This document shows positions 52,822 through 61,700 of a DNA stretch of 64,000 nucleotides, one piece after another. Source of the DNA: Sva-07 sp963828415 (lineage in GTDB: Bacteria; Actinomycetota; Acidimicrobiia; Acidimicrobiales; Ilumatobacteraceae); contig CAWHEI010000004.1 in NCBI GenBank assembly GCA_963828415.1, forward strand, positions 62,001 through 126,000, given 5' to 3'. A program made the position numbers and the translations under genes. Below the pieces are notes generated by a model. It made no database searches. It was not told the origin of the DNA and saw nothing but the letters and a program-made list of their open reading frames with translations. The first letter of the stretch is position 1; each line of letters begins with the position of its first letter.

Positions 52822-53859
52822 TCAGCGGCCGATGAGGTCGTGTGCCACGGCGGCGTGACATCCGACCGTACCGTCGACCACCTGGGTGATGCCGAGGTCG
52901 ACGGCCACCGAGGCCAACGAATAGGCCTCGTCCATCGTGAAACCGCCCCGATCGACGAGCAACTGCAGCATCTGCTCCGCGGCCATCGCCATCGCCTCGT
53001 CGAGCCCGGCACCGAACCCGTGCGTGAAGAGATGCGTCCCGGTGTCGAGCAGCGGCGCCGTGACGGGCACGTCGGGAGCGAGCGACAGGCGCAGGCGCAC
53101 GTCGAGCGAGGCTTCGATCGCCGTGCCACAGATCTCACCGTCGCCCTGCGCGAAGTGGGGATCGCCGACGTAGAACCCGGCGCCTTCGGTGAAGACCGGG
53201 TAGTAGATCGTGGCGCCCGGCCCGAACCGCCAGTTGTCGACGTTGCCCCCGAACACGCCGGGCGGGATGCTGCTGATCCGGTCGGTGGTGTTCGGCGCCA
53301 CACCCATCACGCCGAGGTGCGGACGCACCGGCACCTCGACCGATCGCCCGAACGGCTCTCGTGCGGCGGGGTCCGGTTCGGAGATCACGCCGGGGATGTC
53401 GTAGAGCTCGAGCGCCGTGAAGTCGAAGCCGAACATCGGGCGGGCCGTGCTGGTGAACGTGCCGTCGGCGGGTGGATCGACCAGCTCGTAGATCGTGATG
53501 CGCTCCTTGCCCATCTTCTCGTGGAACAGGCCCCAGTTCGCCGCGCAGTTCGAGCCGTAGGGCATGCGGGGGCGCATGTCGAGCAGTTCGACGCGCAGCG
53601 TGTCGCCGGGCTCGGCGCCGCTCACGTGGATCGGCCCGGTCATGATGTGCACGCCCGGTGCTCGTTCGGCGGCCGGGATGCCGTCCCAGATCGCGCGGAC
53701 GCCGGCATCCATCAGCAGGTCGGGGGCATCGCCGGAGTGGTGGGTCACCGCCTCGACGACCAGCTCGGTTCCCGACTCGACCTCGAGCACGGCGGGCTCG
53801 GCCTGGTCGAGATAGCCCCAGTAGCAGTGGTCGGGAGTGGCAACCAGTCGTTCGCTCAT
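52822..53859 (-). CDS. Acetamidase/formamidase family protein
   Basis: A 345-residue FmdA/AmdA-type amidase. HCYWGYLDQAEPAVLEVESGTELVVEAVTHHSGD starts the fold. GPIHVSGAEPGDTLRVELLDM, PRPHLGVMGVAP-like VRPHLGVMGVAPN, PPGVFGGNVDNW and VGDPHFAQGDGEICGTAIE follow, all typical of the family. It hydrolyses short amides to ammonia and the acid. The palindromic site at 53859-53878 touches its start codon, so the mRNA may be leaderless and under direct repression. It heads the urease genes. Confidence 0.93.
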   Translation of the reverse strand: MSERLVATPDHCYWGYLDQAEPAVLEVESGTELVVEAVTHHSGDAPDLLMDAGVRAIWDGIPAAERAPGVHIMTGPIHVSGAEPGDTLRVELLDMRPRMPYGSNCAANWGLFHEKMGKERITIYELVDPPADGTFTSTARPMFGFDFTALELYDIPGVISEPDPAAREPFGRSVEVPVRPHLGVMGVAPNTTDRISSIPPGVFGGNVDNWRFGPGATIYYPVFTEGAGFYVGDPHFAQGDGEICGTAIEASLDVRLRLSLAPDVPVTAPLLDTGTHLFTHGFGAGLDEAMAMAAEQMLQLLVDRGGFTMDEAYSLASVAVDLGITQVVDGTVGCHAAVAHDLIGR

Positions 53860-53878
53860 TGGTCTGACCATAAGACCA
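53859..53878. promoter_or_regulatory. Palindromic operator candidate at the formamidase-urease start
   Basis: TGGTCTGACCA (53860-53870) is a perfect 11-bp palindrome, and TAAGACCA follows at once. The half-sites TTGGTCTGA and TGGTCTTA are the same as those at 48316-48332. The site overlaps the formamidase start region. It fits binding by a GntR-type (FadR/VanR-like) repressor, though no such regulator gene is in the window. Confidence 0.5.
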
Positions 53879-53942
53879 CGACATGAACGCCGTGTTTCCG
53901 GTCGGTCACGGTTCCCGTTCGCCGCCGTGCTCGCCTGCCGGT

Positions 53943-54680
53943 TCATCCCCACAGCCCGAGCAGGCGCCCGCCGAGAAACAGCGCAGCGACCACCATGAAC
54001 ATCCGGACCAGTTGCTCGCCACCGCGCACCGCCAGCTTCGCGCCGAACCACCCGCCGGCCATGTAGCCGGTCGCCAGCACCAGCGCCGGAGCCCACACCA
54101 CGTCGCCCTGCACGATGAACACCGGGAGCGCGAAACACACGACCACGAGGTTGACGAGCACCTTGACGTTGTTGGCCGTCACGAGGTCGTAGCCGGCCCG
54201 GGTGAGTGCTGCGAGCAGTACCAACCCGACGCCCGCCTGGAACGCACCGCCGTACAACCCGATGCCGGCGAACACGACGATCGTCACCCATCTCGGCCAC
54301 GGCTCGACGTCGAGCTTCGGTTTGGGCTTGAACACGGTGAGGATCACGATCGGGATCATCAACAGCCCGAAGATCGTCTCGAAGGTGTCGTCGGCGACCT
54401 GGCTGATCGTGTACGAGCCGATGACCGACCCGATGACGGTCGGCACCAGCACCCGGCTCGCTCCCGTGATGTCGGTGGCCTTCGAGTGACGGAACGATGC
54501 GACCGCCGCGGCACTCGACGTGAAGATCCCGACGCGGTTCGAGCCGTTCGCCTGGTTGCCGGGGACCCCGGCCAACACGAGCAGCGGCACGGTCAGCGCC
54601 GAGCCACCACCCGCCATCGTGTTGATGATCCCCGCCAGCAGCCCGCCACCGACGAGGACCAGCACCTCCCACCAGGTCAC
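53943..54680 (-). CDS. TauE/SafE-family membrane permease
   Basis: A 245-residue protein with about eight hydrophobic segments. LLAGIINTMAGGGSALTVPLLVLAGVPGNQANGSNRVGIF is the first half repeat, and GIGLYGGAFQAGVGLVLLAALTRAGYDLVTANNVKVLVNL is the second. Family members move sulfite, sulfonates or organic anions out of or into the cell; the substrate is not known. The gene lies between the first amidohydrolase and the formamidase in the - strand run, so it may export a by-product or import a substrate. Confidence 0.9.
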   Translation of the reverse strand: MTWWEVLVLVGGGLLAGIINTMAGGGSALTVPLLVLAGVPGNQANGSNRVGIFTSSAAAVASFRHSKATDITGASRVLVPTVIGSVIGSYTISQVADDTFETIFGLLMIPIVILTVFKPKPKLDVEPWPRWVTIVVFAGIGLYGGAFQAGVGLVLLAALTRAGYDLVTANNVKVLVNLVVVCFALPVFIVQGDVVWAPALVLATGYMAGGWFGAKLAVRGGEQLVRMFMVVAALFLGGRLLGLWG

Positions 54681-54729
54681 GTCGGATCCGTCCGGCGTCC
54701 GAGCGAACCGGTGGTCAGCGAACCGGGGT

Positions 54730-56151
54730 TCACAGAATCGGGTACTTGGCGCGGTCCGGGAGACCCGAACGCGTCACGACAGCCTCACCGAGTGCCTGGG
54801 CCTCGGCCCACAGCGCGGCCTCGTCGATCGTGGTCATGTGACCGTCGTCGACCACCACGGCCCCGTCGACCACCACGGTGTGCACGCCACGGCCGTCGGC
54901 CGACCACACCAACTGGTTCATCACGTTGTGCAGCGGACGCCACTCGGGCCGGTCGGTGTCGTGGAGGACGAGGTCGGCACGTTTGCCCACCTCCAACGAC
55001 CCGATCTCGTCCTGCATCCCGATCGATCGCGCGCCACCGAGGGTCGCCATCTCGAAGGCCTTCTCCGCCGGGAACATCTGCGGGTCCATCCGGCCGTCCT
55101 TGAACAGGCCGGCCACCAGGTACGTCGCCCGCATCAGGTCGGAGTAGTTCGATGCGTTGTTGCCGTCGGTACCGATCGACACGTTGATGCCGCGTTGCAC
55201 CATCTCGGGCATCTTGCCGATCTGCGTGACGCCGTAGCTCACCTTCAATGCCGTGGTCGGGCAGTGCGCAACGCTCGTGCGGTGCGCGGCCATCACGTCG
55301 AGTTCGCTGTCGTCGACGTGCACACAGTGCGTCATGCACACGTCGTCGGCGAGCACGCCGATCTCGTCGAGGTGGATCATCGGACGCTGCCCGAACTCGG
55401 CGATGAACCCGTCGGGGTCGATCTTCGCTGGCGACATGTGGAAGCTCATCCCGACGTCGTGTTCGTCGGCAAGTGCGCGCGCGGCCTTCCACAACGGGTC
55501 CGAGCACGTGGTGTGTCCCACCACCGTCGACCAGGCACCGAGGCGCCCGTCGGCCGCGCTGCGATGGCGCACCAGTTGGTCCTGCAGACGAGCGATCGCC
55601 TCGTCGGTGTTCTGCTTGTACACGTCGGGCTCGGGCGGAAGGTCCCACACCCACGCGCCCAGCTTGCCCCTGATGCCCACGGGCGTGAGGGCGTCGATCA
55701 CCTCGTCGAGGAACCGGATCGTGCCGGCCTCCAGGAACGTCGTGGTCCCGCTGCGCAGCATCTCGACGGCGGCGAGCTGCGCCGAGCACCGCTCGTCGGG
55801 CGCCTCGTGGGCGGCGTAGAGATTGGTCAACCACACGAACACGTTCTCCTCGAACGGGGTGTCGTCCGGGACGAATCCTCGGGTCAACGGTTCGCCCGTG
55901 ATGTGGATGTGGGTGTTGATCAGCCCCGGCGTGAGCACGAACCGGTCGCCGCCGATGCGACGGGTGGCGATGAAGCGGCGTTCGAGATCGGCGGTCTTGC
56001 CGACGGCGACGATCGCACCGTCGGCAACGGCGACGGAGCCGCGATGGATGATGTCACGGGACTCGTTCATCGTGACGACGTACCAGGCGTCGATCAGCAG
56101 ATCGACCGGGGTCGGCGCCGTGGTCGTGACGGGGTCGGGTGAGTCGGTCAT
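54730..56151 (-). CDS. Amidohydrolase of the AtzA/TrzA/SAH-deaminase group
   Basis: A 473-residue cyclic amidine/amino-heterocycle hydrolase from ATG 56151, behind AAGGAGACC. Metal ligands are seen in NTHIHITGE (HxH), SFHMSPAK, MTHCVHVDD and SIGTDGNN (Asp). The end ...GKRADLVLHDTDRPEW is typical. This group deaminates purine-like or triazine rings. Its ATG overlaps the methyltransferase stop. The second amidohydrolase at 59377-60747 is its distant relative, so the cluster probably removes two ring amino groups. Confidence 0.88.
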   Translation of the reverse strand: MTDSPDPVTTTAPTPVDLLIDAWYVVTMNESRDIIHRGSVAVADGAIVAVGKTADLERRFIATRRIGGDRFVLTPGLINTHIHITGEPLTRGFVPDDTPFEENVFVWLTNLYAAHEAPDERCSAQLAAVEMLRSGTTTFLEAGTIRFLDEVIDALTPVGIRGKLGAWVWDLPPEPDVYKQNTDEAIARLQDQLVRHRSAADGRLGAWSTVVGHTTCSDPLWKAARALADEHDVGMSFHMSPAKIDPDGFIAEFGQRPMIHLDEIGVLADDVCMTHCVHVDDSELDVMAAHRTSVAHCPTTALKVSYGVTQIGKMPEMVQRGINVSIGTDGNNASNYSDLMRATYLVAGLFKDGRMDPQMFPAEKAFEMATLGGARSIGMQDEIGSLEVGKRADLVLHDTDRPEWRPLHNVMNQLVWSADGRGVHTVVVDGAVVVDDGHMTTIDEAALWAEAQALGEAVVTRSGLPDRAKYPIL

Positions 56152-57248
56152 GAGGTCTCCTTGGCTGACGATGGGTGTGACGGTGGTTTGCTGGCGACGA
56201 ACGCCTCCTGGAAGCCGATCGGTTCGATCAGGCGGACGGCCTCGAACCCGGCGAGGCGGAGGCGGTCGGCGACATCTCCGTAGCTGAGCGCCTCGCCGTG
56301 GACGGTGCTGGCCATCATCGTCACGCCCATCATCAGCGCGTGGCCGGCGAGCGAGCGCTGGCGATCGGCGAAGTAGTCCGACAGCACGACGCGGCCGCCC
56401 GGCTTCAGGGCCCGCATGGCGCGATCGATCAGCCGGCCCGCCCGCTCGGCACCCTCCGCCCGGCAGATGTGGCCGAGCACGACGAGGTCGTAGTGATCCG
56501 ATTCGAGCTCGACCTCGTGGAAGTCGCCCGGCCGGAGTTCGACGCGTCCGAGCAGGTCGCGCTCGCCGAGCTTGCGTTCGGCGACGTCGATCACGCCCGC
56601 CAGGTCGTTGACGACGGCCGTGGCGTCGGGGTTCGCGGCGAGGATCGCTGCGCTCCATGGCGCTCCCCCGGCACCGAGGTCGAGCAGCCGCGGGGCGTCG
56701 AGCGCCGAGTACCGCAGGAACCGATCGGCCCGCGTCGCCATCCGGGAGATCGTCACGAAGGTGCCTTCGACCAACGGCACGTAGAACGCAACCGGATCGT
56801 CGTCGACCGGATCGGCGGGCCGACCGGTCCGCACCGTGTCGGTGAGCTGCTGCCAGTTGGCGAGCGGGCCAGGCGACACCGGGATCAGGGCGCTCATCGA
56901 TGCCGCCCCGTCGGTCGTCAGGTAGCGCCGGGCCGTGTCGTTCAGCTCGAACCGCCCGAATCGTCGGTCGAGCAGCTGGGTGGCGACCACCCCTTCGAGC
57001 AGCGTCGTCAGATGCGGCGCCGACACCCCGAGGTCGTCGGCCAGTTCGGCGCCGGTCGAGGGCCCGAGCCGTTCGAGCGCATCGAACACGCCGAGCTCGA
57101 TCGCCGACACGAGCACGTGGAAGCGGCCATAGCCCTCGATCACATCCCACACCGGTGCCGCCGGCGGGGGCTTGTAGTCGGTGAAGGGTCGTCCGGTGCG
57201 CGCGATCGTGTGTGTCGTCTTCAGCTCCGGATAGGCAGCATCACGCAT
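56148..57248 (-). CDS. SAM-dependent O-methyltransferase-like protein
   Basis: A 366-residue protein with an N-terminal winged-helix dimerisation domain (ELGVFDALERLGPSTGAELADDLGVSAPHLTTLLEGVVATQLL). A class I methyltransferase domain follows: LLDLGAGGAPWSAAILAANPDATAVVNDL as the SAM-binding Gly motif, then PGDFHEV and ALKPGGRVVLSDYF. This layout is that of plant-type O-methyltransferases and hydroxyneurosporene-like enzymes. A methyl donor step inside a catabolic cluster is unusual; it could instead act as a demethylase partner or in a side route. It starts within the stop of the upstream oxidoreductase (TGATG). Confidence 0.82.
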   Translation of the reverse strand: MRDAAYPELKTTHTIARTGRPFTDYKPPPAAPVWDVIEGYGRFHVLVSAIELGVFDALERLGPSTGAELADDLGVSAPHLTTLLEGVVATQLLDRRFGRFELNDTARRYLTTDGAASMSALIPVSPGPLANWQQLTDTVRTGRPADPVDDDPVAFYVPLVEGTFVTISRMATRADRFLRYSALDAPRLLDLGAGGAPWSAAILAANPDATAVVNDLAGVIDVAERKLGERDLLGRVELRPGDFHEVELESDHYDLVVLGHICRAEGAERAGRLIDRAMRALKPGGRVVLSDYFADRQRSLAGHALMMGVTMMASTVHGEALSYGDVADRLRLAGFEAVRLIEPIGFQEAFVASKPPSHPSSAKETS

Positions 57249-58282
57249 CACGGGCGGAGCACGACCTTGCCGATCACGTCGTTCGCCTCCAGCCGGGTCT
57301 GGGCGTCCGCCGCATCGGCGAGCGGATACTGCTCGTCGATCACCGAGGTGAAGCCGCCGGCGCAGAACGTGTCCCAGGTCGGCCCGAACTCCTCGGGCGG
57401 GTACGGGTCGGAGCCGCGGATCGAGATGCCCATGTGGAACACGAAGCCGAGGCTCGGGATCGTCGCCTCGTCGCCGCTGGTGTTGCCACAGCTGACGAGC
57501 CGTCCCTTCGGAGCGATCGTGAACAGCGACGGCCCGAACAGTGCGGTGCCGACGTGGTCGAGCACCATGTCGACCCCGCGACCCTGCGTCACCTGTCGGG
57601 CCCAACCGGTGACGTCGCCGGTGCGGTTGTTGAACACGTGGGTGGCACCGAGGCGCTCGGCGAGGTCGAGCTTCTCCGGGGTGCCGGCGGTGGCGAGCAC
57701 GGTCGCTCCTGCGCCGACGGCGAGCTGGATCGCGGCGACCGACACACCGCTGCCTGCCGCATGGATCAGCACGGTCTCGCCCTCGCTCAGCTCACCGACG
57801 GAGAACAGCGCGTGCGAGGCGGTCAGGAAGCACGTCGGGAACGTCGACGCGTGTTCGATCGCCATCTCGTCGGGTACCCGGTACACGTGACTCGCCGGCG
57901 CCAGGCATCGCTCGGCGTAGCCACCGGCGATCGTTCCGCCGAGCACGCCGAGTTCTCCGTAGAGGTCACCCATGCCGGCGAGCTTCGAGCGACCGTCGAC
58001 GCCGGCGAGCGAGGGGTCGACGACCACGCGATCTCCCACGGCGATGTCGGTGACGTCGGCGCCGACCTCGACCACGGTGCCCGCGATGTCCATTCCCGCG
58101 ATGTGGGGGAGCGTGTAGCCGGGCAGCGTGTAGAAGCCGGCTCGCTGCACGAGATCGAGGCGGTTGAGCGCGCACGCCTCGACGCCGACGACCACGTCGA
58201 CCGGCCCCGGTTCCGGGTCGGCGACCTCGCCGTGGCGCAGGACGTCGACGCCGCCGTGTCGGTCGTAGCTGACTGCCTTCAT
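57248..58282 (-). CDS. Quinone oxidoreductase / zinc-alcohol dehydrogenase superfamily
   Basis: A 344-residue MDR-family oxidoreductase from ATG 58282. AGMDIAGTVVEVGADVTDIAVGDRVVV marks the substrate domain. GETVLIHAAGSGVSVAAIQLAVGAGATVLATAGTPEKLDLAERLGA is the NADP-binding Rossmann fold. GVDMVLDHVGTALF follows, and the end EANDVIGKVVLRP is typical. Zinc-ligand cysteines are not apparent, which favours the zinc-free quinone reductase/enoyl reductase group. It is chained to its neighbours by overlaps. Confidence 0.88.
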   Translation of the reverse strand: MKAVSYDRHGGVDVLRHGEVADPEPGPVDVVVGVEACALNRLDLVQRAGFYTLPGYTLPHIAGMDIAGTVVEVGADVTDIAVGDRVVVDPSLAGVDGRSKLAGMGDLYGELGVLGGTIAGGYAERCLAPASHVYRVPDEMAIEHASTFPTCFLTASHALFSVGELSEGETVLIHAAGSGVSVAAIQLAVGAGATVLATAGTPEKLDLAERLGATHVFNNRTGDVTGWARQVTQGRGVDMVLDHVGTALFGPSLFTIAPKGRLVSCGNTSGDEATIPSLGFVFHMGISIRGSDPYPPEEFGPTWDTFCAGGFTSVIDEQYPLADAADAQTRLEANDVIGKVVLRP

Positions 58283-59334
58283 GAAGTTCCTCCGAGCGTG
58301 TCGTGAACGGTCTGGAGCGGGCGATGACGTCGACGGGCGGCGACGTCGAGCCCCGGCGGTGCCCAACCACGATCGGTCGGGTTGATGTCGACGCCCGGAG
58401 CCACCACGTCGTCGATCGCCGCGAGCGTCGCGCCGTCGAGCACGAGGTCGGCTGCTGCGAGCAGGTCGTCGAGTTGCTCCTCGGTGCGCGGACCGATCAG
58501 GGCCGACGTGACCGCTGGATGCTCGACCGACCAGGCGAGGGCGAGCTGTGTGAGCGTGAGCCCGGCGTCGGCGGCGACGACGGCGAGTTGCTCGACGGCG
58601 TCGAACTTGGCCTCGTTGCCGACGTCGAAGTGATCCGGATTGGTCTCGGCTCGCGACCCCGACGGTGCGTCCACGCCGCGGCGGTACTTGCCGGTCAGCC
58701 ACCCCCCGGCGAGTGGGCTCCACACGATCACGCCGATGCCGTGGCGCCTGCAGGTGGGCAACACGTCACGCTCGATCCCGCGCAGCAGGATCGAGTAGGG
58801 CGGCTGCTCGCTGTGGGGTGCTGCCACGCCTCGGCGTTCGGCGGCCCAACACGTCTCGACGATCTCCTCGGCGGGAAACGTCGACGTCCCCCAGGCGAGG
58901 ATCTTGCCGGAGCGGACCAGATCGCTCAGGGCATCGATGGTCTCGCTGATGTCGGTGGACGGGTCGGGACGGTGCACCTGGTACAGATCGATGCGATCGG
59001 TGCCGAGTCGGCGCAGGCTGGCCTCGACGGCCTGGACGATCCAGCGCCGTGAGTTGCCGCGTGCGTTGACATCGGGGCCCATCGCGTTGTGGAACTTGGT
59101 GGCGAGCACGACGTCGTCGCGCCGCTCGCGGATCGCTGCGCCGACGATCTCCTCGCTCTCGCCGAACGCGTACACGTCGGCGGTGTCGACGAGGTTGATC
59201 CCAGCATCGAGCGCCCGGTTGACGATGCGGGCGCACGATGCATGGTCGGGGTTGCCCCACGCGCCGAGCACCATCGTGCCGAGCCCGAGCGTCGACACCT
59301 GGATTCCCGTGCGGCCCAGTGGCCGGTACTGCAT
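58279..59334 (-). CDS. Aldo/keto reductase
   Basis: A 351-residue NADPH-dependent (beta/alpha)8-barrel enzyme. The opening MQYRPLGRTGIQVSTLGLGTM and the catalytic tetrad in LVDTADVYAFGESE (Asp, Tyr), VLATKFHN (Lys) and LYQVHRPDP (His) are all present. LAWGTSTFPAEEI and VWSPLAGGWLTGKYR follow. It belongs to the general AKR11/YajO-like group; the carbonyl substrate is unknown. Its stop overlaps the start of the quinone oxidoreductase. Confidence 0.92.
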   Translation of the reverse strand: MQYRPLGRTGIQVSTLGLGTMVLGAWGNPDHASCARIVNRALDAGINLVDTADVYAFGESEEIVGAAIRERRDDVVLATKFHNAMGPDVNARGNSRRWIVQAVEASLRRLGTDRIDLYQVHRPDPSTDISETIDALSDLVRSGKILAWGTSTFPAEEIVETCWAAERRGVAAPHSEQPPYSILLRGIERDVLPTCRRHGIGVIVWSPLAGGWLTGKYRRGVDAPSGSRAETNPDHFDVGNEAKFDAVEQLAVVAADAGLTLTQLALAWSVEHPAVTSALIGPRTEEQLDDLLAAADLVLDGATLAAIDDVVAPGVDINPTDRGWAPPGLDVAARRRHRPLQTVHDTLGGTS

Positions 59335-59376
59335 GTCCGCTGCTCCTTCGTCGGCTTCAGGTGGCGTTACGTGGCG

Positions 59377-60747
59377 TTACGTGGCGTCGCGGTGCGGCCA
59401 GGGATGGGGCACCTCGATCCCGGCCCGTTCGAGCAGCGCGGTGTGACGATTCGCCGCGTCTGCGTAGAGAGCGTCGGTGTCGACGGTGAGCACTCGCCCG
59501 TCGCCGACCAGCTGCCGGCCTGCGACGAACACGTCACGTACGCTTCGGCCGTCGGTGCCCCACACGAGCTGCAGTGCGACGTCACCGCGTGGTGTCCAAC
59601 CGGGCGTGTCCGTGCGGTGGACCACGACGTCGGCCTGCTTGCCCACCTCGATCGATCCGATCCGGTCGCCGAGCCCGATCGCCTCCGCGCCGGCGATCGT
59701 CGCCAGCTCGAACACCTCGTGGGCGCCGAAACGGGTGGGATCGAGGCGAGCGTCGCGGGCAATCCCCGCAGCGAGCGCCGCCGTGCGAAGCACATCGATC
59801 GAGTCACCGGCATTGGCAGCATCGCAACCGAGCGCGACCCGCCCGCCGCGTTCGACGATCTCGGCATGTCGGCTGTTGGCGAAGACGCCCTGGCCGAGCC
59901 GGAGGTACGCCCAGGGGCAGTAGGCGATCGCGGTGCCAGATGCCAACACCAGGTCGACCTCGGCGTCGTCGAGCCACACACCATGGCCGATCAACAGGTG
60001 ACGGCCCAGCACGCCGAGATCGTCGAGGTGCTCGATCGGACGACGACCTGTTCGTTCCAGGTACCGCTCGGGGTCGGACGATGTGGGTGACAGGTGCATC
60101 GTCATCCCGGTGCCGAGTTCTCGGGCGAGGTCGGCCGCTCCGGCGAGCAGACGATCCGAGGCGAGGTCGTGGCCGACCAGGGTGACCCACCCCTCGATCA
60201 GGCCGCCTGCGGGATACGCCGCGACGAGTGCCCGCTGTCGTTCGAGTACCTCGTCGACGGGTGCGGCGTACGGACCCTGTTCGATGTCCCAACCCCATAC
60301 GCCGATCGTCGCCCGCAACCCGACCGTTGCCAGGCCCCGAGCGACGGCGTCGCCGTCGGCGACCGTGCCCGCCTCGACCACGGTGGTGACGCCGTTCAGC
60401 GCCGCCTCGACCGCAGCCAGGCTGGCGGAGATCTCGTCGTCGAGCGGTTCGTGGACGCCGTGAATCGGTACCGACCACCCGAAGATCGCGTCACCGGACG
60501 GCAGGAGATCGGGGATGCAGCAACGCACCAGTGGGTCACCGGTGAGGTGCTGGTGGGCATCGATCATCCCGGGGGTCACGACGCAGCCGGTGGCGTCGAA
60601 CACCTCGGCATCCGGGTGCGCCGTTCGGAGATCCGATGTGGAGCCGACCGCAACGATCCGGTCGGCGTCGATGACGACGGCACCTCCGACGAGCACGTCT
60701 CGGGCGGCGTTCATCGTGACGACATCCCCGCCCGCCAGGATCAACAC
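59377..60747 (-). CDS. Second amidohydrolase (cytosine/guanine-deaminase-like group)
   Basis: A 456-residue metal-dependent hydrolase. The ligands are seen in DAHQHLTGD (HxH), MTMHLSPTS, LLIGHGVWLDD and ALGCDAANAGDS (Asp). It is more distant from the first amidohydrolase but has the same layout, ending GKQADVVVHRTDTPGW...QLVWGTDGRSVRDVFVAGRQLV. It stands directly downstream of the ABC importer genes, as a first-step deaminase for an imported compound would. A short 10-base direct repeat (GTGGCGTTAC) borders its stop. Confidence 0.87.
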   Translation of the reverse strand: MLILAGGDVVTMNAARDVLVGGAVVIDADRIVAVGSTSDLRTAHPDAEVFDATGCVVTPGMIDAHQHLTGDPLVRCCIPDLLPSGDAIFGWSVPIHGVHEPLDDEISASLAAVEAALNGVTTVVEAGTVADGDAVARGLATVGLRATIGVWGWDIEQGPYAAPVDEVLERQRALVAAYPAGGLIEGWVTLVGHDLASDRLLAGAADLARELGTGMTMHLSPTSSDPERYLERTGRRPIEHLDDLGVLGRHLLIGHGVWLDDAEVDLVLASGTAIAYCPWAYLRLGQGVFANSRHAEIVERGGRVALGCDAANAGDSIDVLRTAALAAGIARDARLDPTRFGAHEVFELATIAGAEAIGLGDRIGSIEVGKQADVVVHRTDTPGWTPRGDVALQLVWGTDGRSVRDVFVAGRQLVGDGRVLTVDTDALYADAANRHTALLERAGIEVPHPWPHRDAT

Positions 60748-60760
60748 GAGGCGGGTCCGT

Positions 60761-61700
60761 TCACTTCAGCCCGCGAATGAACGGCTGGGCGAGTGCATGC
60801 GGTGGCCGCACCCGAGTGGCGAACAGCGACATGGCGAGAATCGTGACGATGAACGGCAACGACGCGAGGAAGTCGCCGCTGAGTTCGTAGCCGAGTGCCG
60901 GCAACGACAGGCGGAACGACAGCACCGCACCGAAGAGCACACAGCCCGCGATCGTGCCGCGCAGCGTCCACCCACCGAAGATCACCGCGATCAGTGCGAT
61001 GAATCCGCGGCCGCCGACGATCGAGTCCTCGAACTGCCCGACCGCAGCGAGCACGAGGTAGGTGCCACCCATCCCGGCGGTGATGCCCGCCACGTAGATG
61101 CCCTGCCGACGACGCTTGTTGACATCGATGCCGGAGACATCGGCCGACTGCGGGTTCTCCCCGGCCAGCGCGGAGTTCGAGACCCCAGCGGGTTCGGTAG
61201 ACCATCCACCAGGCGAGCGGCACGAGTGGGTAGATCAGGTAGAAGAGCCAGGAGCGGTCGAACAGCGCGGCGCCGATCAGGGGGATGTCGGAGAGCAGCG
61301 GGATCGCCGTGGCGTCGGACTGCGACACGACCGGGTCGAGTTCGGACGCAAGGAAGCTGGCGAGGCCGAGCACCAGGATGTTCAACGTGAGACCGACCAC
61401 GAACTGGTTCGCCACCAGACGGTGACTCATCTGCGCTTGCACCAGGGCGACCGAGAAACCGGCGAAGGCGCCACACAGCAGCGCGACCACTTCGCTCCCC
61501 GTGCGATCCATTGCGACCGCCGCCCCGAAGGCCCCTGCAAGGAACATGCCCTCCAGCGAGATGTTGAGCGTGCCCGACTTCTCGGCCACCCACTCACCGG
61601 TTGCACCGAAGGCGAGGAACACCGCGAACGTGAACGCGTTGATGTACGCGGCCTCCGACGTCAGCACGTCGGCGATGCCTCCGAGGAACGAGGCGATCAC
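60761..61700 (-). pseudogene. BMP-type (nucleoside-like) ABC importer permease 2, one frame interruption
   Basis: GTG 61700 overlaps the stop of permease 1. The protein reads IASFLGGIADVLTSEAAYINAFTFAVFLAFGATGEWVAEKSGTLNISLEGMFLAGAFGA, a typical BmpD/NupQ-like permease. Near 61180, after GLELRA, the frame changes by one base and continues GENPQSADVSGIDVNKRRRQGIYVAGITAGMGGTYLVLAAVG. It runs to the end FIRGLK at 60761. The joined protein of about 312 residues is complete. A single-base sequencing indel is likely. Confidence 0.87.
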
